Assembly (NCBI RefSeq): GCF_004331955.1
Contig: NZ_CP036532.1
Coordinates: 1,922,001-1,986,000 of the forward strand
DNA: 64,000 nucleotides
Reading direction: 5' to 3'
DNA from: Roseitalea porphyridii
GTDB lineage: Bacteria; Pseudomonadota; Alphaproteobacteria; Rhizobiales; Rhizobiaceae
Each line of letters starts with the position of its first letter. Position 1 is the stretch's first letter. Both the position numbers and the translations under genes were made by a program. Below are positions 1 through 8,881 of this stretch, in pieces. The notes below the pieces were generated by a model. The model saw only the letters and a list, made by a program, of their open reading frames with translations. It was not told where the DNA came from and did not search any database.

Positions 1-2
1 GC

Positions 3-527
3 TGCGACTCAATCGTCGTTCTGCAGTGTGTCAGCGGCTATCCGGCGCCCGCCGAAGAGTACAATCTGCGCACGATTGCGGACATGAAGGACCGGTTCGG
101 CGTTCTCGTTGGCCTGTCGGATCACACGATCGACAACGTAGCCGCTGTTACATCGATCGGAGTGGGCGCCTGCGTGATCGAAAAGCACGTCACTCTGGAC
201 CGTAACGGCGGCGGGCCAGATGACAGTTTCTCGCTGGAGCCCGACGAGTTGAGGGCGCTTGTGCGCGACGCAAACATTGCCTGGAAGGCGATGGGTTCGG
301 CCAGCTATGGGCAAAGCCCGAGCGAGAAAGGCAATGCACAGTTCCGCCGATCGCTTTACGTCGTCAAGGACGTTGCAAGGGGTGAGACCTTCACGAACGA
401 CAACGTGCGAAGCATCCGCCCTGGAATAGGCCTCGCGCCCAAACACCTTGATGACGTGCTTGGCAAGACCGCAAGCAAGGACATCGAAAGAGCAACACCC
501 ATGTCGCTGGATCTGGTCACTAAGTAG
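3..527 (+). CDS. pseI: Pseudaminic acid synthase, C-terminal part (5' end outside window)
   Basis: The enzyme condenses a 6-deoxy-diacetamido-hexose with phosphoenolpyruvate to make pseudaminic acid, a nonulosonate of surface glycans and flagella. The reading frame is open from base 3, so the gene is cut by the window edge; 174 residues are visible. They cover the end of the NeuB-type barrel (LQCVSGYPAP, GLSDHT, CVIEKHVTLDR) and the C-terminal SAF/antifreeze-like domain (FRRSLYVVKDV, NVRSIRPG.GL). The GGPDDSFSLEP segment and the SAF wording fit PseI better than NeuB or legionaminic acid synthase, which usually carry a different stretch after the HxT motif. It is the first visible gene of the plus-strand polysaccharide locus; the other pse genes would have to lie upstream. 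Sialic or legionaminic acid synthase remains a less likely alternative. Confidence 0.85.
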   Translation, partial: CDSIVVLQCVSGYPAPAEEYNLRTIADMKDRFGVLVGLSDHTIDNVAAVTSIGVGACVIEKHVTLDRNGGGPDDSFSLEPDELRALVRDANIAWKAMGSASYGQSPSEKGNAQFRRSLYVVKDVARGETFTNDNVRSIRPGIGLAPKHLDDVLGKTASKDIERATPMSLDLVTK

Positions 528-567
528 GCGGTTGTGTCAGTGGACTCAAAGGGTACGGAAAGCCGGC

Positions 568-1830
568 TTGCAGCTTAAGGCGCTACTCTCGGGGTCGGCC
601 ATCTACCTTGTCGCCAGCGTTCTGGCGGCCGGCCTTCCGTTTCTGTTGCTTCCCATATTGACCCGTTACCTGTCGCCTGCAGAGTTTGGGTTGGTTGGCA
701 TCTTTCAGGGTCTCTACATTTTCTTTCTCGCAACCTGCGGCCTCAGCATAGCCGGCGCGATAGTACGTCAATCCTATGACGTGGATCGGGAGGGAATTGC
801 GGTCTATATCTTCAACGCCTTGCTGATCCTCGCCGCCACCACCTCTTTCTTCGTGGTCGTCATCTGGGCATTTGGCGGCCAGTTGTCGGCCTGGCTCCAG
901 ATTCCACCCGAATATCTCTACCTTGCGCTTGTCGCGGCGGCGATGGTCTTCGTTCTGAATATCCTTCTGGGCCAGTTTCAGGTTGGGGAACAGCCGGTCC
1001 GATATGGCGTGTTCCAGGTTGGTCACAGCCTGCTGAACATTTCACTCAGTCTGGTGGGTGTCGTCATCCTTTCGGCCGGCGCCATGGGCCGCGTGGGCGG
1101 TATCGTCGTTGCGGCAATAGCCGCGGGACTTGTTGCCCTGCTCGTTCTGAGGAGGATCGGACGGCTGAGCCCGCGGTTCAATTCCGGCGACGTGAAATCA
1201 GCGTTGCGTTTCGGAATCCCATTGCTGCCTCACGAACTCGGTACGTTCCTGCTGAACTGGCTTAGCCTGTTCGTGCTCAACACCATGCTCAGCGCAAGCC
1301 ATGTCGGCATCTATCTGCTCGCCTTTCAGGTGTCGATGGTCCTTGGCGTGATCTGCGATGCGTTCAACAGGGCCTATGTGCCGTGGCTGTTCTCGATACT
1401 GAAGACAGGCGATGCTGACGATCGTGCCTCGGTCGTCCGGCTGACTTACGTTTACTTTGGTGGCCTGTGCGTCGTCGTCCTACTTGGCTTTGCCCTTTCG
1501 CCTTGGTTCGTATCTCTAGCGTTTGGCAGATCATATGCTGATGCGGCATGGATGATCGGGTGGCTGCTGCTAGGTCAGGCTCTGGGGGGCGCTTATCTCA
1601 TGGTGACCAATTATATCGTGTACGCGAGACGAACTGAACTGCTCTCGGCGATTACAATCTTCGCAAACGCGGTCAACATCATTGTTTTGTTTACGTTAGT
1701 GCCGGCAGTTGGTGTCGCCGGTGCAATCATCGGCTTCGTCCTGACACGCGCACTCATCTTCCTGTTGACATGGGCCTGCTCAGTCCGTCTCGTGGCGATG
1801 CCGTGGCTCACGCCCCGTGTTGCTCAGTGA
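568..1830 (+). CDS. Wzx-type oligosaccharide flippase (polysaccharide biosynthesis protein)
   Basis: Predicted inner-membrane flippase that moves undecaprenyl-linked repeat units to the periplasm. The 420-residue product is hydrophobic throughout, with about 12 likely membrane segments, and begins with the family pattern LLSGSAIYLVASVL followed by LPILTRYLSPAEFG, typical of the MATE-like O-antigen flippases. I chose the TTG at 568 because GGAAAG lies six bases upstream and the N-terminus then matches the family; an upstream TTG at 532 and an ATG at 448 (inside pseI) are less likely. It follows pseI by 40 bases and is co-directional. The family assignment is firm; the exact glycan exported is not known. 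Confidence 0.85.
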   Translation: MQLKALLSGSAIYLVASVLAAGLPFLLLPILTRYLSPAEFGLVGIFQGLYIFFLATCGLSIAGAIVRQSYDVDREGIAVYIFNALLILAATTSFFVVVIWAFGGQLSAWLQIPPEYLYLALVAAAMVFVLNILLGQFQVGEQPVRYGVFQVGHSLLNISLSLVGVVILSAGAMGRVGGIVVAAIAAGLVALLVLRRIGRLSPRFNSGDVKSALRFGIPLLPHELGTFLLNWLSLFVLNTMLSASHVGIYLLAFQVSMVLGVICDAFNRAYVPWLFSILKTGDADDRASVVRLTYVYFGGLCVVVLLGFALSPWFVSLAFGRSYADAAWMIGWLLLGQALGGAYLMVTNYIVYARRTELLSAITIFANAVNIIVLFTLVPAVGVAGAIIGFVLTRALIFLLTWACSVRLVAMPWLTPRVAQ

Positions 1831-1877
1831 TTATGGATCCGTGCCGCATGCGGATGGCGCCTCGGATAGAGGATTCA

Positions 1878-2714
1878 GTGATTGCATCGCATGAAAACCC
1901 GGAGGGACGCCCGCGCGGTCCCCGATCTTGGCCGGACCATGCCCGGCTCGTCAAAACAGGCAGCGAAATGGACAGTAAGAAAGCCGCTGACGATTGGACA
2001 AGCTTCGATGAACGTCAGCTCGCCTATCACACAACGCAATGGAAGAACCCCAAGGAGTCCACGAAAGCGTTCGAAGCCTTTATTGCCCACCGGTTGGATG
2101 GCTCGCGCAGAATCATCGATCTCGGCGCCGGTACAGGAGCGGCGACAGCCTTTCTGGCGGGACGCCACCCGGCAACCGATTTTGTAGCGGCCGATTATGT
2201 GTCGGATTTTCTTCGCATTGGCGAGAACGTCGCAAAGAACCAGGGATTGGACAACCTCGCCTTTCGGCAACTCGACTGGATGGAGATGCCCGAAACAACC
2301 GAGTTTGACGGGGTAGTATCCCTTCAGACCCTGTCATGGCTGCCAGAGCCGGTTGAGCCGCTCGTGCAGGTATTCACGAAGCTCAAGCCAGAGTGGTTCG
2401 CGCTCACGTCGCTATTTTACGAGGGGGACATCTCCTGCACCATATCTGTGCACGAGCATGTCACTGGCCAACGCTTCTTCTATAACGTGTACGCCATCCC
2501 TGAAATCCGGCGGGTATGCGCCGAGCACGGTTACCACATCGCGTCGACGAAACGATTTGAGATCGGAATTGATCTCGAAAAACCGGACAATCTCGATGCA
2601 ATGGGGACATATACCAGACGCGTAGTGACAGAGTCGTCGGATACGATCGAACGCCTGCAAATCAGCGGTCCGATCCTCATGCCATGGCATATGCTGCTGA
2701 TAGAGCGGAGCTAG
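1878..2714 (+). CDS. Class I SAM-dependent methyltransferase
   Basis: Small Rossmann-fold methyltransferase. Motif I is IIDLGAGTGAATAFL, followed by an acidic end of beta2 (VAADYV) and a motif-IV-like FDGVVSLQTLSWL. The acceptor is unknown; in this context it may be a sugar or sugar-nucleotide hydroxyl. The GTG at 1878 is preceded by AGAGGA at a good distance (278 residues); an ATG at 1968 would give 248 residues and begin nearer the conserved core, so the start is uncertain. It lies between the flippase and a second methyltransferase in the same direction. Confidence 0.72.
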   Translation: MIASHENPEGRPRGPRSWPDHARLVKTGSEMDSKKAADDWTSFDERQLAYHTTQWKNPKESTKAFEAFIAHRLDGSRRIIDLGAGTGAATAFLAGRHPATDFVAADYVSDFLRIGENVAKNQGLDNLAFRQLDWMEMPETTEFDGVVSLQTLSWLPEPVEPLVQVFTKLKPEWFALTSLFYEGDISCTISVHEHVTGQRFFYNVYAIPEIRRVCAEHGYHIASTKRFEIGIDLEKPDNLDAMGTYTRRVVTESSDTIERLQISGPILMPWHMLLIERS

Positions 2715-2721
2715 CGGCGTT

Positions 2722-3651
2722 GTGAATGCTCCCACCATGCACGAGACGTGCCCAATCTGCGGCCACGGCGGTCTAGTGGTTTTGGAAGTTGCCAGTCACC
2801 TCAGATACGACGTTTGCGGCAAATGCGGGGTGTGCATAAAGCATGTGGAGTCGGCAAGCGCGCAGGAGGATTTCGCATCCAGTCAGAATGCGTACTACGA
2901 GGAGACCATCGAAGATCCGTTCGCTGAACCCTCAGCGATAATGCGTGAGCGGTTAGCACACCGTGCTCGGGTGCTGCAGCGATATATCAAGCCCGGCAGC
3001 TCGGTCCTCGAAATCGGGCCAGGCGGTGGGCAGGTCGCTGATTGGCTCTTGCGAAACAACTGTGACTATCTGGGATGTGAGATATCCAAGGAGCTGACAA
3101 AAAGACTTAAGGCCAGAGGTATCCCTGTCGTAAACAATGATTTTGAGATGCTTCCCTCCGTCGATGCATTCGACTTGGTGCTCTCATTTCACACGATCGA
3201 ACATGTCCCCGAGCCGCAATCACAACTCACGAAAGCATTTTCGATCGTGAAGCCTGGCGGTTTCTTTATCATCGCGACACCGAATGCGCGATCATGGGAA
3301 CAACGCTTGTTTTCAAAGCTGTCAGCAAATTTCGACGTTGGACATCTGCACGTATTCTCACCAAGGTCTTTAGTCATGATGGCGGAGGCTGCCGGTTGGC
3401 AGGTTCACGCCTCCTCGACGTCAGAATACACGTCGGACTGGCTGCGTATCCTTAGCAAGGTATTGCGGCGGTTCCGCAATGAGGACGAGGTTGCTTCGGC
3501 AGGAAAGTACTCGCGTATGGCGGCATCCGGCGGTGCCGACCGCGCGATTTCCCTTATTTCGGCAGTCACCGCGCCGCTGCGGCTTGTTCAGGCATCACTT
3601 GGTGGTGGAAACGAGATCGTGCTGGTCTTGCAGAGGCCGAATGCACGTTGA
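2722..3651 (+). CDS. Class I SAM-dependent methyltransferase with N-terminal zinc-ribbon-like motif
   Basis: The 309-residue protein starts with a CxxC...CxxC cluster (CPICGHGG and CGKCGVC), then a Methyltransf_11/23-type domain with VLEIGPGGGQVADWL as motif I and LVLSFHTIEHVPEP as the post-I/IV region. This layout is common among methyltransferases in polysaccharide and glycosylation loci. Start is GTG 2722 or ATG 2737. The gene begins only 7 bases after the previous one and overlaps the next by 11 bases, so the three are probably translated from one message. Substrate unknown. Confidence 0.75.
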   Translation: MNAPTMHETCPICGHGGLVVLEVASHLRYDVCGKCGVCIKHVESASAQEDFASSQNAYYEETIEDPFAEPSAIMRERLAHRARVLQRYIKPGSSVLEIGPGGGQVADWLLRNNCDYLGCEISKELTKRLKARGIPVVNNDFEMLPSVDAFDLVLSFHTIEHVPEPQSQLTKAFSIVKPGGFFIIATPNARSWEQRLFSKLSANFDVGHLHVFSPRSLVMMAEAAGWQVHASSTSEYTSDWLRILSKVLRRFRNEDEVASAGKYSRMAASGGADRAISLISAVTAPLRLVQASLGGGNEIVLVLQRPNAR

Positions 3652-4966
3652 TCACATGACGAGATCGCCGGACAGAAGCGGCGCCGCAAATCCGATCCGG
3701 ATCCTCGTCTTCGATTGCTGGCTGCCGGGGTTTCTGTACGTTCGCCACCTAGCCGATACCGAAGGGGTTTCGCTGACCTTCGTTCACAATTCCGAGCGGC
3801 AGCTTGGAACACCGGCCCGGGAATACAAGGACTTCAAGGAGCGCCTTTCGCCGCCTGACTGGGTAAAGGACTTCGGCGATTACGATCACCGGTTCGCGAC
3901 GCTGTTCGACACGGAAAAGCCGGACGTCGTGCTCGTTACGTCGATGCACTATCTTGAATGTCGGTCTGCACTCCTGTTTGCAGCCGACAGGGGCGTGATG
4001 AGAGCGTTCATTCCGCATGGGATTTTTCTTCTTGATCGAAGCAAGGTGATCGGGTCACCCAAATCCGTGTTCGACCGCGTCAAGCGCCTGTTGGAGAAGC
4101 TTCCCCGGGCCGTCTATTACGGCCGATTCTTCTGGAGCGCGCATTTCCAGCGCGAGCGAGATCAACGAGGATCGTTCCTGGCGGCCTTCTCGTGTTTTCT
4201 GGATCTTCTCTCCAACTACTCCAACTGGCAGTGGGCGCCCTCGCCGCAGGCTCAACGATATTACGCTCGCTTACTCGATATCGGGATCGTATATGACGCC
4301 CAACTTGCAAAGTACTATTCGCAAAATCTTGGAGCCATTGTGGACGGAACCGAGTTCAAGGTATCGGGGACGCTGGACAGCGGCAAACTGCGTCGGGCGC
4401 TCAGTGTGGCACGGAAGTCCGGTGCGTCCGCGCCGGTGCCACCAAAGGTGGCGTACTACGTCTCGAGCCCCTACCCCGAGGACTTTTCGGCAAGCGGCGC
4501 GAGGGCCCTGGCGGATCTGTTGATGACGCTTCGATCGTTGGTCCAGTCAGCCGGTTGTGAGCGCCTGATCTACCGGCCCCACCCTGGAGAACCAAGTTGG
4601 TTCGTTGACGCGGCGTGTGCACAGCACGGTATTGAGTGCGACATATCGCGCGACCTCTCCGGGTTCATTAATGCGAGCCTTGTGTGCGGCACCAGTTCAA
4701 GCTTGCTTTACAACGCAATCATATTGTCGAAGCCGATTCTGACCGTTTCGTCGGAGAAGTTCAAAATGGATGCGCCCTATTACGAGCCTCTGATCAGCTA
4801 CCCCCGAATTGCAGTCGATCTGGATAGGGCCGTCGATGTATTGATAGAGGAGAATCGCGAAGCACTCGTTTCGGCATTGCGAAGCAGCAGTACCACGCCT
4901 GAATCTGCAGTCTCAGATCCTGTCGAAGTCCTGTTGGAGACAGTTCGTTCAGAACGTGCATCATGA
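3641..4966 (+). CDS. Putative GT-B-fold glycosyltransferase or glycerophosphotransferase-like protein, family not assigned
   Basis: I do not recognise the family with certainty. The 441-residue soluble protein has an N-terminal Rossmann-like stretch (IRILVFDCWLPGF) and a C-terminal half with YRPHPGEPSW, followed by a CGTSSSLLYNAI segment. That pair resembles the nucleotide-binding region of capsule polysialyltransferase and CDP-glycerol glycerophosphotransferase-like GT-B enzymes (an HPxE-like motif and a GxSS loop). The start at 3641 has AGAGG upstream; ATG 3656 is an alternative. Position between methyltransferases and a polymerase fits a role in transferring a residue to the repeat unit. 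Function is inference. Confidence 0.6.
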   Translation: MHVDHMTRSPDRSGAANPIRILVFDCWLPGFLYVRHLADTEGVSLTFVHNSERQLGTPAREYKDFKERLSPPDWVKDFGDYDHRFATLFDTEKPDVVLVTSMHYLECRSALLFAADRGVMRAFIPHGIFLLDRSKVIGSPKSVFDRVKRLLEKLPRAVYYGRFFWSAHFQRERDQRGSFLAAFSCFLDLLSNYSNWQWAPSPQAQRYYARLLDIGIVYDAQLAKYYSQNLGAIVDGTEFKVSGTLDSGKLRRALSVARKSGASAPVPPKVAYYVSSPYPEDFSASGARALADLLMTLRSLVQSAGCERLIYRPHPGEPSWFVDAACAQHGIECDISRDLSGFINASLVCGTSSSLLYNAIILSKPILTVSSEKFKMDAPYYEPLISYPRIAVDLDRAVDVLIEENREALVSALRSSSTTPESAVSDPVEVLLETVRSERAS

Positions 4967-5006
4967 CGCCTCCCCAGCCATATCTGGCGGGGCGCAGCCA
5001 GCAGAC

Positions 5007-5027
5007 CACAGAAGCCGGGCTTCTGTG
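5007..5027. other. Perfect hairpin in the gap before the wzy-like gene
   Basis: CACAGAAGCC and GGCTTCTGTG form a 10-bp perfect inverted repeat around one base, in the 78-base gap between the GT-B-like gene and the polymerase gene. No T-run follows, so it is not a standard intrinsic terminator. It may be a partial terminator, a processing site or an mRNA-stabilising hairpin. Confidence 0.45.
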
Positions 5028-5044
5028 ATTCATTAAGGAGAGTC

Positions 5045-6208
5045 ATGGTTGGTCGGACGCATATTGCCAGCATGACTGCCGTATTCACCGCGTTCATGAT
5101 CTTTCAGATCTACGCGTTTCTCATCTACGACCCGATTCTGCTGGCAGGGGGGGCAGGCTTGATGGCCCTGGTTGTGGTTCATGGTCATCACCACATATTG
5201 CGGCGAGAATTGACTGCTTCGAGGCTAGTACTCATCACGATCATCGCGGCGTTGACGCTCGCTCTTCCGTTTGCCCTCAATCAGACTCTGGTCTCCTCCT
5301 ATCACTACACGATCGGTGTGACTTCGATCCTGGCCGCATACATATTTTCCCGATTCCCGCTTGAGACGTATCGTAGCCTTCGTCTTGCGCTTGTGGCCCT
5401 GCAGTCTTACACGATCTGGTTCTTGTTAACGACAACGCACACCGTGTTTCCACTCGATTACATGATCGAGGGATCGAGCAGTAATGGTATCACGTCCGTT
5501 CTCGTTATACTTCAGGCTGCATATGTCGGTATAAGTTTTCATGTCCGGCGAAAGGCGGCCATAATAACGTCTCTGGCAACACTTTACATTGCTTTGGAGG
5601 GCTTTGGCAGAGGATCCATCCTTTCAGCGGCAATGATCTGTTTCCTCATGCTGCCCTTATATTTTCTTTCGATTCGGACAGCAGCAGGGCGCCTTGCTGT
5701 GATCCTTGTGGCCTTGATAGTACTTGCCTTCTTTGTGCCGCGAACAATTGACGTGGTGAGTAATTACCTCGTGAACTCCACGAAGCTATCGCAAGGTCTT
5801 CTGGACCCGGCGAGAGCCGAGATGTATCGCGATTATCTGGCCAAAATTGACCCTGTTACCTTCTTCACCGGTACTGACTTTGAAGGAACAAGCATCGAGG
5901 CCAAGTATAACGGCAATCCTCACTCATCACTGATCCGGGCCCATCACCTCTTTGGCATTCTCTATCTGCTGGCGGTCCTGGGTTCGCTAGCAGGTGCAGT
6001 CCTGGCGACCCGCACGTGGGTAAGTCTCTTCATCACGGGTGCGCTGATATCGATCATCCTGTTCCGATCGGTAAGCGAACCGGTCATTTTCCCGACGGCA
6101 ATGGACTTCTTCGTTTTCGTGTTCCTCTTCATCGCTTGCGGCTCCCCCCGCAGTCGGGCGAGTCGAGCGGTCCGAGAAGCGCCACGTGCAGGCATCGCCG
6201 TCTCCTGA
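5045..6208 (+). CDS. Wzy/O-antigen ligase-like membrane protein
   Basis: Predicted integral membrane protein (387 aa, about 10 hydrophobic segments) of the O-antigen polymerase/ligase type. Late in the protein a periplasmic loop contains NPHSSLIRAHHLFG, which matches the NPHN-S-H pattern of the Wzy_C/WaaL family. It would join repeat units on undecaprenyl-PP or attach them to an acceptor on the periplasmic side. ATG 5045 has a strong AAGGAGAG ribosome-binding site. Sequence alone cannot tell polymerase from ligase; presence of a Wzx gene and initiating transferase nearby favours polymerase. Confidence 0.72.
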   Translation: MVGRTHIASMTAVFTAFMIFQIYAFLIYDPILLAGGAGLMALVVVHGHHHILRRELTASRLVLITIIAALTLALPFALNQTLVSSYHYTIGVTSILAAYIFSRFPLETYRSLRLALVALQSYTIWFLLTTTHTVFPLDYMIEGSSSNGITSVLVILQAAYVGISFHVRRKAAIITSLATLYIALEGFGRGSILSAAMICFLMLPLYFLSIRTAAGRLAVILVALIVLAFFVPRTIDVVSNYLVNSTKLSQGLLDPARAEMYRDYLAKIDPVTFFTGTDFEGTSIEAKYNGNPHSSLIRAHHLFGILYLLAVLGSLAGAVLATRTWVSLFITGALISIILFRSVSEPVIFPTAMDFFVFVFLFIACGSPRSRASRAVREAPRAGIAVS

Positions 6209-6349
6209 AGTGAAGTTGCGACCTCTCAAGATCAGGCGAGGTACGGCGATTGCCGCCACCGCGGCATTGAGTTAGTGCGAGCCATCGCAGGGCATTGGAT
6301 GCCTCTTTCAACCGAACCAATCGTGGACCAAGCAAAAGGCCGTGTAGCA

Positions 6350-7483
6350 ATGCCCGAAATGATAGTGTGCACCAATTGCGTGATGGACACGACCGATTCG
6401 GCAATCACTTTCGATGAATGCGGCGTTTGTGATCATTGCCGCGATTTTCAGGAGAACGTCTCGCCGAACTGGCATACCGATGAACGCGGGCGCGCAGAGC
6501 TCTCGGCGATCATCGACCAGGTGCGCAAAGCCGGCAAAGGACACGACTTCGACTGCCTGCTCGGCCTCAGCGGAGGCTTGGACAGCTCGTTCATGTTGCA
6601 TTGCCTGGTCAAGGATTTCGGCCTTCGACCGCTGGTGTTTCACGTGGATGGTGGCTGGAACAGCGATCTCGCAGTCAACAACATCCAAATGCTCGTCGAA
6701 AAGCTGGGGCTGGATCTCTTCACAGAGGTTATCGATTGGGAGGATATGCGCGACTTCCAGCTTGCGTTCTTCAAGTCTGGAATTTCGCAGATCGACATTC
6801 CGCAGGATCATGCCTTCATTGCTACGCTCTACAAGTTTGCGAACCGATACAACGTCAAATATATCATGAACGGCGGCAACATCGCCACGGAAGGCGTTCG
6901 CAACCCGTTGGAATGGCTGTACTACGGTACAGACATGTGGCTGATCAACGACATCCGCAAGCGGTTCTGCACGCGGCCGCTGACCCACTACCCTTTCAGC
7001 TCGGTGCTGTTCCACAAATTCTACTTGCGCTACCTTCGCGGAGTCCAAGTTGTCCGACCGTTAAATTACATGCCGTACTCGAAGGACCTCGCGATCAATA
7101 CGCTGCGCAATGAATACGGTTGGCGGGCGTACCCGCAAAAGCACTTCGAAAGTCGTTTCACAAAGTTCTTCGAAGGTTACTGGCTGCCGACCAGGTTTGG
7201 ATACGATACGCGAAAGGTGCAGTTCTCATCATTAATTCTGACGGGCCAGATGACGCGGAATGAAGCGCTGGAAAAACTCAAAGTACCAGCCTACGACCCC
7301 AGTACGATCGATGATGAATTCGCCTATATCGCCAAGAAGCTGGGCATCAGTGTGGAGGAACTGCGTCGCTACCATACAATGCCGCTGAAGAGCTATAAGG
7401 ACTACCGTAACCAGGAGGCGCTGTTCAGGATGGGCGCCAAGGTTCTCCGCGCGGTCGGCATCGAACGCTCTATCAAGCGGTGA
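6350..7483 (+). CDS. N-acetyl sugar amidotransferase (WbpG/PseA/WbuX family)
   Basis: ATP-dependent enzyme that converts an N-acetyl group of a sugar to an acetamidino group. The 377-residue protein opens with the family CxxC pair (CTNCVMDTTD and CGVCDHC) and has the PP-loop ATP-binding motif GLSGGLDSS. The next two genes encode the matching HisH- and HisF-type subunits that supply ammonia, an arrangement known from Pseudomonas aeruginosa wbpG-hisH2-hisF2 and Campylobacter pseA loci. With pseI at the start of the locus, an acetamidino nonulosonate is a plausible product, but a uronic acid derivative is also possible. ATG 6350 was chosen because the CxxC module follows at once. Confidence 0.88.
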   Translation: MPEMIVCTNCVMDTTDSAITFDECGVCDHCRDFQENVSPNWHTDERGRAELSAIIDQVRKAGKGHDFDCLLGLSGGLDSSFMLHCLVKDFGLRPLVFHVDGGWNSDLAVNNIQMLVEKLGLDLFTEVIDWEDMRDFQLAFFKSGISQIDIPQDHAFIATLYKFANRYNVKYIMNGGNIATEGVRNPLEWLYYGTDMWLINDIRKRFCTRPLTHYPFSSVLFHKFYLRYLRGVQVVRPLNYMPYSKDLAINTLRNEYGWRAYPQKHFESRFTKFFEGYWLPTRFGYDTRKVQFSSLILTGQMTRNEALEKLKVPAYDPSTIDDEFAYIAKKLGISVEELRRYHTMPLKSYKDYRNQEALFRMGAKVLRAVGIERSIKR

Positions 7484-7488
7484 CCGCC

Positions 7489-8106
7489 ATGTTATGCATC
7501 ATCGACTATGGCTCAGGAAACATCGCGGCGATCGCCAACATCTGCGAGCGCGAGCGCATTCCGCATATCATCACCCATGATCCCGCCCGCTTCGACGCAG
7601 CAACGCATTTCCTTCTGCCTGGCGTCGGAGCCTTCGATCCTACCGTAGAGACGCTGCGCGTCTCGGGCATTCTGCCCGCGCTGGAAACGGCGGTTATGGA
7701 GCAGCGGAAACCGATCATGGGCATCTGTGTCGGCATGCATCTACTCGCTGATAGCAGCGACGAGGGCAGGCATCAGGGGCTCGGCTGGATTCCGGGCCAT
7801 GTGACCCGCATCGACATCCAAGCTCTCAAGCAGCCACCGCATCTGCCTCATATGGGCTGGAACGACATCGCAGGCGACCCGGGCGATCCCTTGCTGATGG
7901 GAGTCGATCTGGAGCGCGGGTTCTATTTCCTCCACTCCTACTTCTTCGAGCCACACAATCCTGAAGATGTCGTGGCGACAGTGACCTACGGTACTGAGCT
8001 GCCCTGCATTGTGCGCCGGGGGCACGTGATCGGGGCACAGTTCCACCCCGAAAAGAGCCATGCAAACGGCATTCGGCTGATCAAGAACTTCGTGGGCGTC
8101 GCCTGA
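7489..8106 (+). CDS. hisH: HisH-type glutamine amidotransferase paired with the sugar amidotransferase
   Basis: Class I glutamine amidotransferase (205 aa) that releases ammonia from glutamine. The start IIDYGSGN, nucleophile Cys in GICVGMHLL and the His-Glu pair in QFHPEKSH are intact. It follows the amidotransferase gene closely (GTG 7480 overlapping the stop is an alternative start) and its stop overlaps the hisF start, so the three are co-translated. The context shows it is the surface-glycan paralogue rather than the histidine pathway subunit; the real his operon is not in this window. Confidence 0.9.
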   Translation: MLCIIDYGSGNIAAIANICERERIPHIITHDPARFDAATHFLLPGVGAFDPTVETLRVSGILPALETAVMEQRKPIMGICVGMHLLADSSDEGRHQGLGWIPGHVTRIDIQALKQPPHLPHMGWNDIAGDPGDPLLMGVDLERGFYFLHSYFFEPHNPEDVVATVTYGTELPCIVRRGHVIGAQFHPEKSHANGIRLIKNFVGVA

Positions 8107-8849
8107 TGCTCAGGTCGCGCGTCGCTCCCTATCTTCTGCTCCGTGGAAAGGGTCTGGTGAAGACTCAGAAGTTCGGCAATGCAAAGTACGTGGGCGATCC
8201 GATCAACGCCGTGAAGATCTTCAACGAGAAGGAAGTCGACGAGCTCACTCTCCTGGACATCGACGCCACTGCCTCCGGCCGCGGTCCAGACCTCACCCTG
8301 CTCAAGGACATCGCCGCAGAAAGCCGAATGCCGCTGTGCTACGGCGGCGGTGTACAGGACGCGGAAATGGCCGCCAGAATCATCGCGCTTGGGTACGAAA
8401 AGGTCTCCGTCAGCCACGCGGCGCTGGAGCGGCCAGCGCTGGTACGAGAAATGGCCGACCGCATTGGACGGCAAAGTGTCGTGGTGACGATCGATGTCAA
8501 GAAAGAAGGTCTCTTGAGCGGTAAGCACAAGGTCTATTCCCGCAACGCCAAGCAAGCGCACAAGGTCGACCCCATCGACTTCGCCATGAAATGCACCGAA
8601 CTGGGTGCCGGCGAAATAGTGCTGAACTCAATCGATCGTGACGGCATGATGCAGGGCTATGGCTTGGATCTCGCGCGCAAGCTGCGGGGATCTATCACCA
8701 CGCCGATGACCGTGGTCGGCGGCGCCGGTTCGATTGACGATCTCCGTGCCTTGACCAACGAATTGGGACCGGTCGGCGCCGGCGCCGGCAGCTTGTTTGT
8801 ATTCAAAGGCAAGTATCGTGCAGTGCTGATCAGCTATGCCCGCCCCTGA
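8106..8849 (+). CDS. hisF: HisF-type cyclase paralogue for sugar amidation
   Basis: TIM-barrel HisF paralogue (247 aa) that probably forms the ammonia channel from HisH to the amidotransferase. The barrel strands LTLLDIDATASGRG, LCYGGGV and VVTIDVKKEG are clear. In true HisF the first strand reads CLDV with a catalytic Asp; here the corresponding segment is YLLLRGKG, so that Asp is absent, which fits loss of imidazole glycerol phosphate synthesis. The C-terminal SLFVFKGKYRAVLI segment is characteristic of the polysaccharide-locus subgroup. Start ATG shares one base with the hisH stop. Confidence 0.9.
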   Translation: MLRSRVAPYLLLRGKGLVKTQKFGNAKYVGDPINAVKIFNEKEVDELTLLDIDATASGRGPDLTLLKDIAAESRMPLCYGGGVQDAEMAARIIALGYEKVSVSHAALERPALVREMADRIGRQSVVVTIDVKKEGLLSGKHKVYSRNAKQAHKVDPIDFAMKCTELGAGEIVLNSIDRDGMMQGYGLDLARKLRGSITTPMTVVGGAGSIDDLRALTNELGPVGAGAGSLFVFKGKYRAVLISYARP

Positions 8850-8881
8850 CGCACCTCCCAGTCGCTTATCGTAAAGAGACG

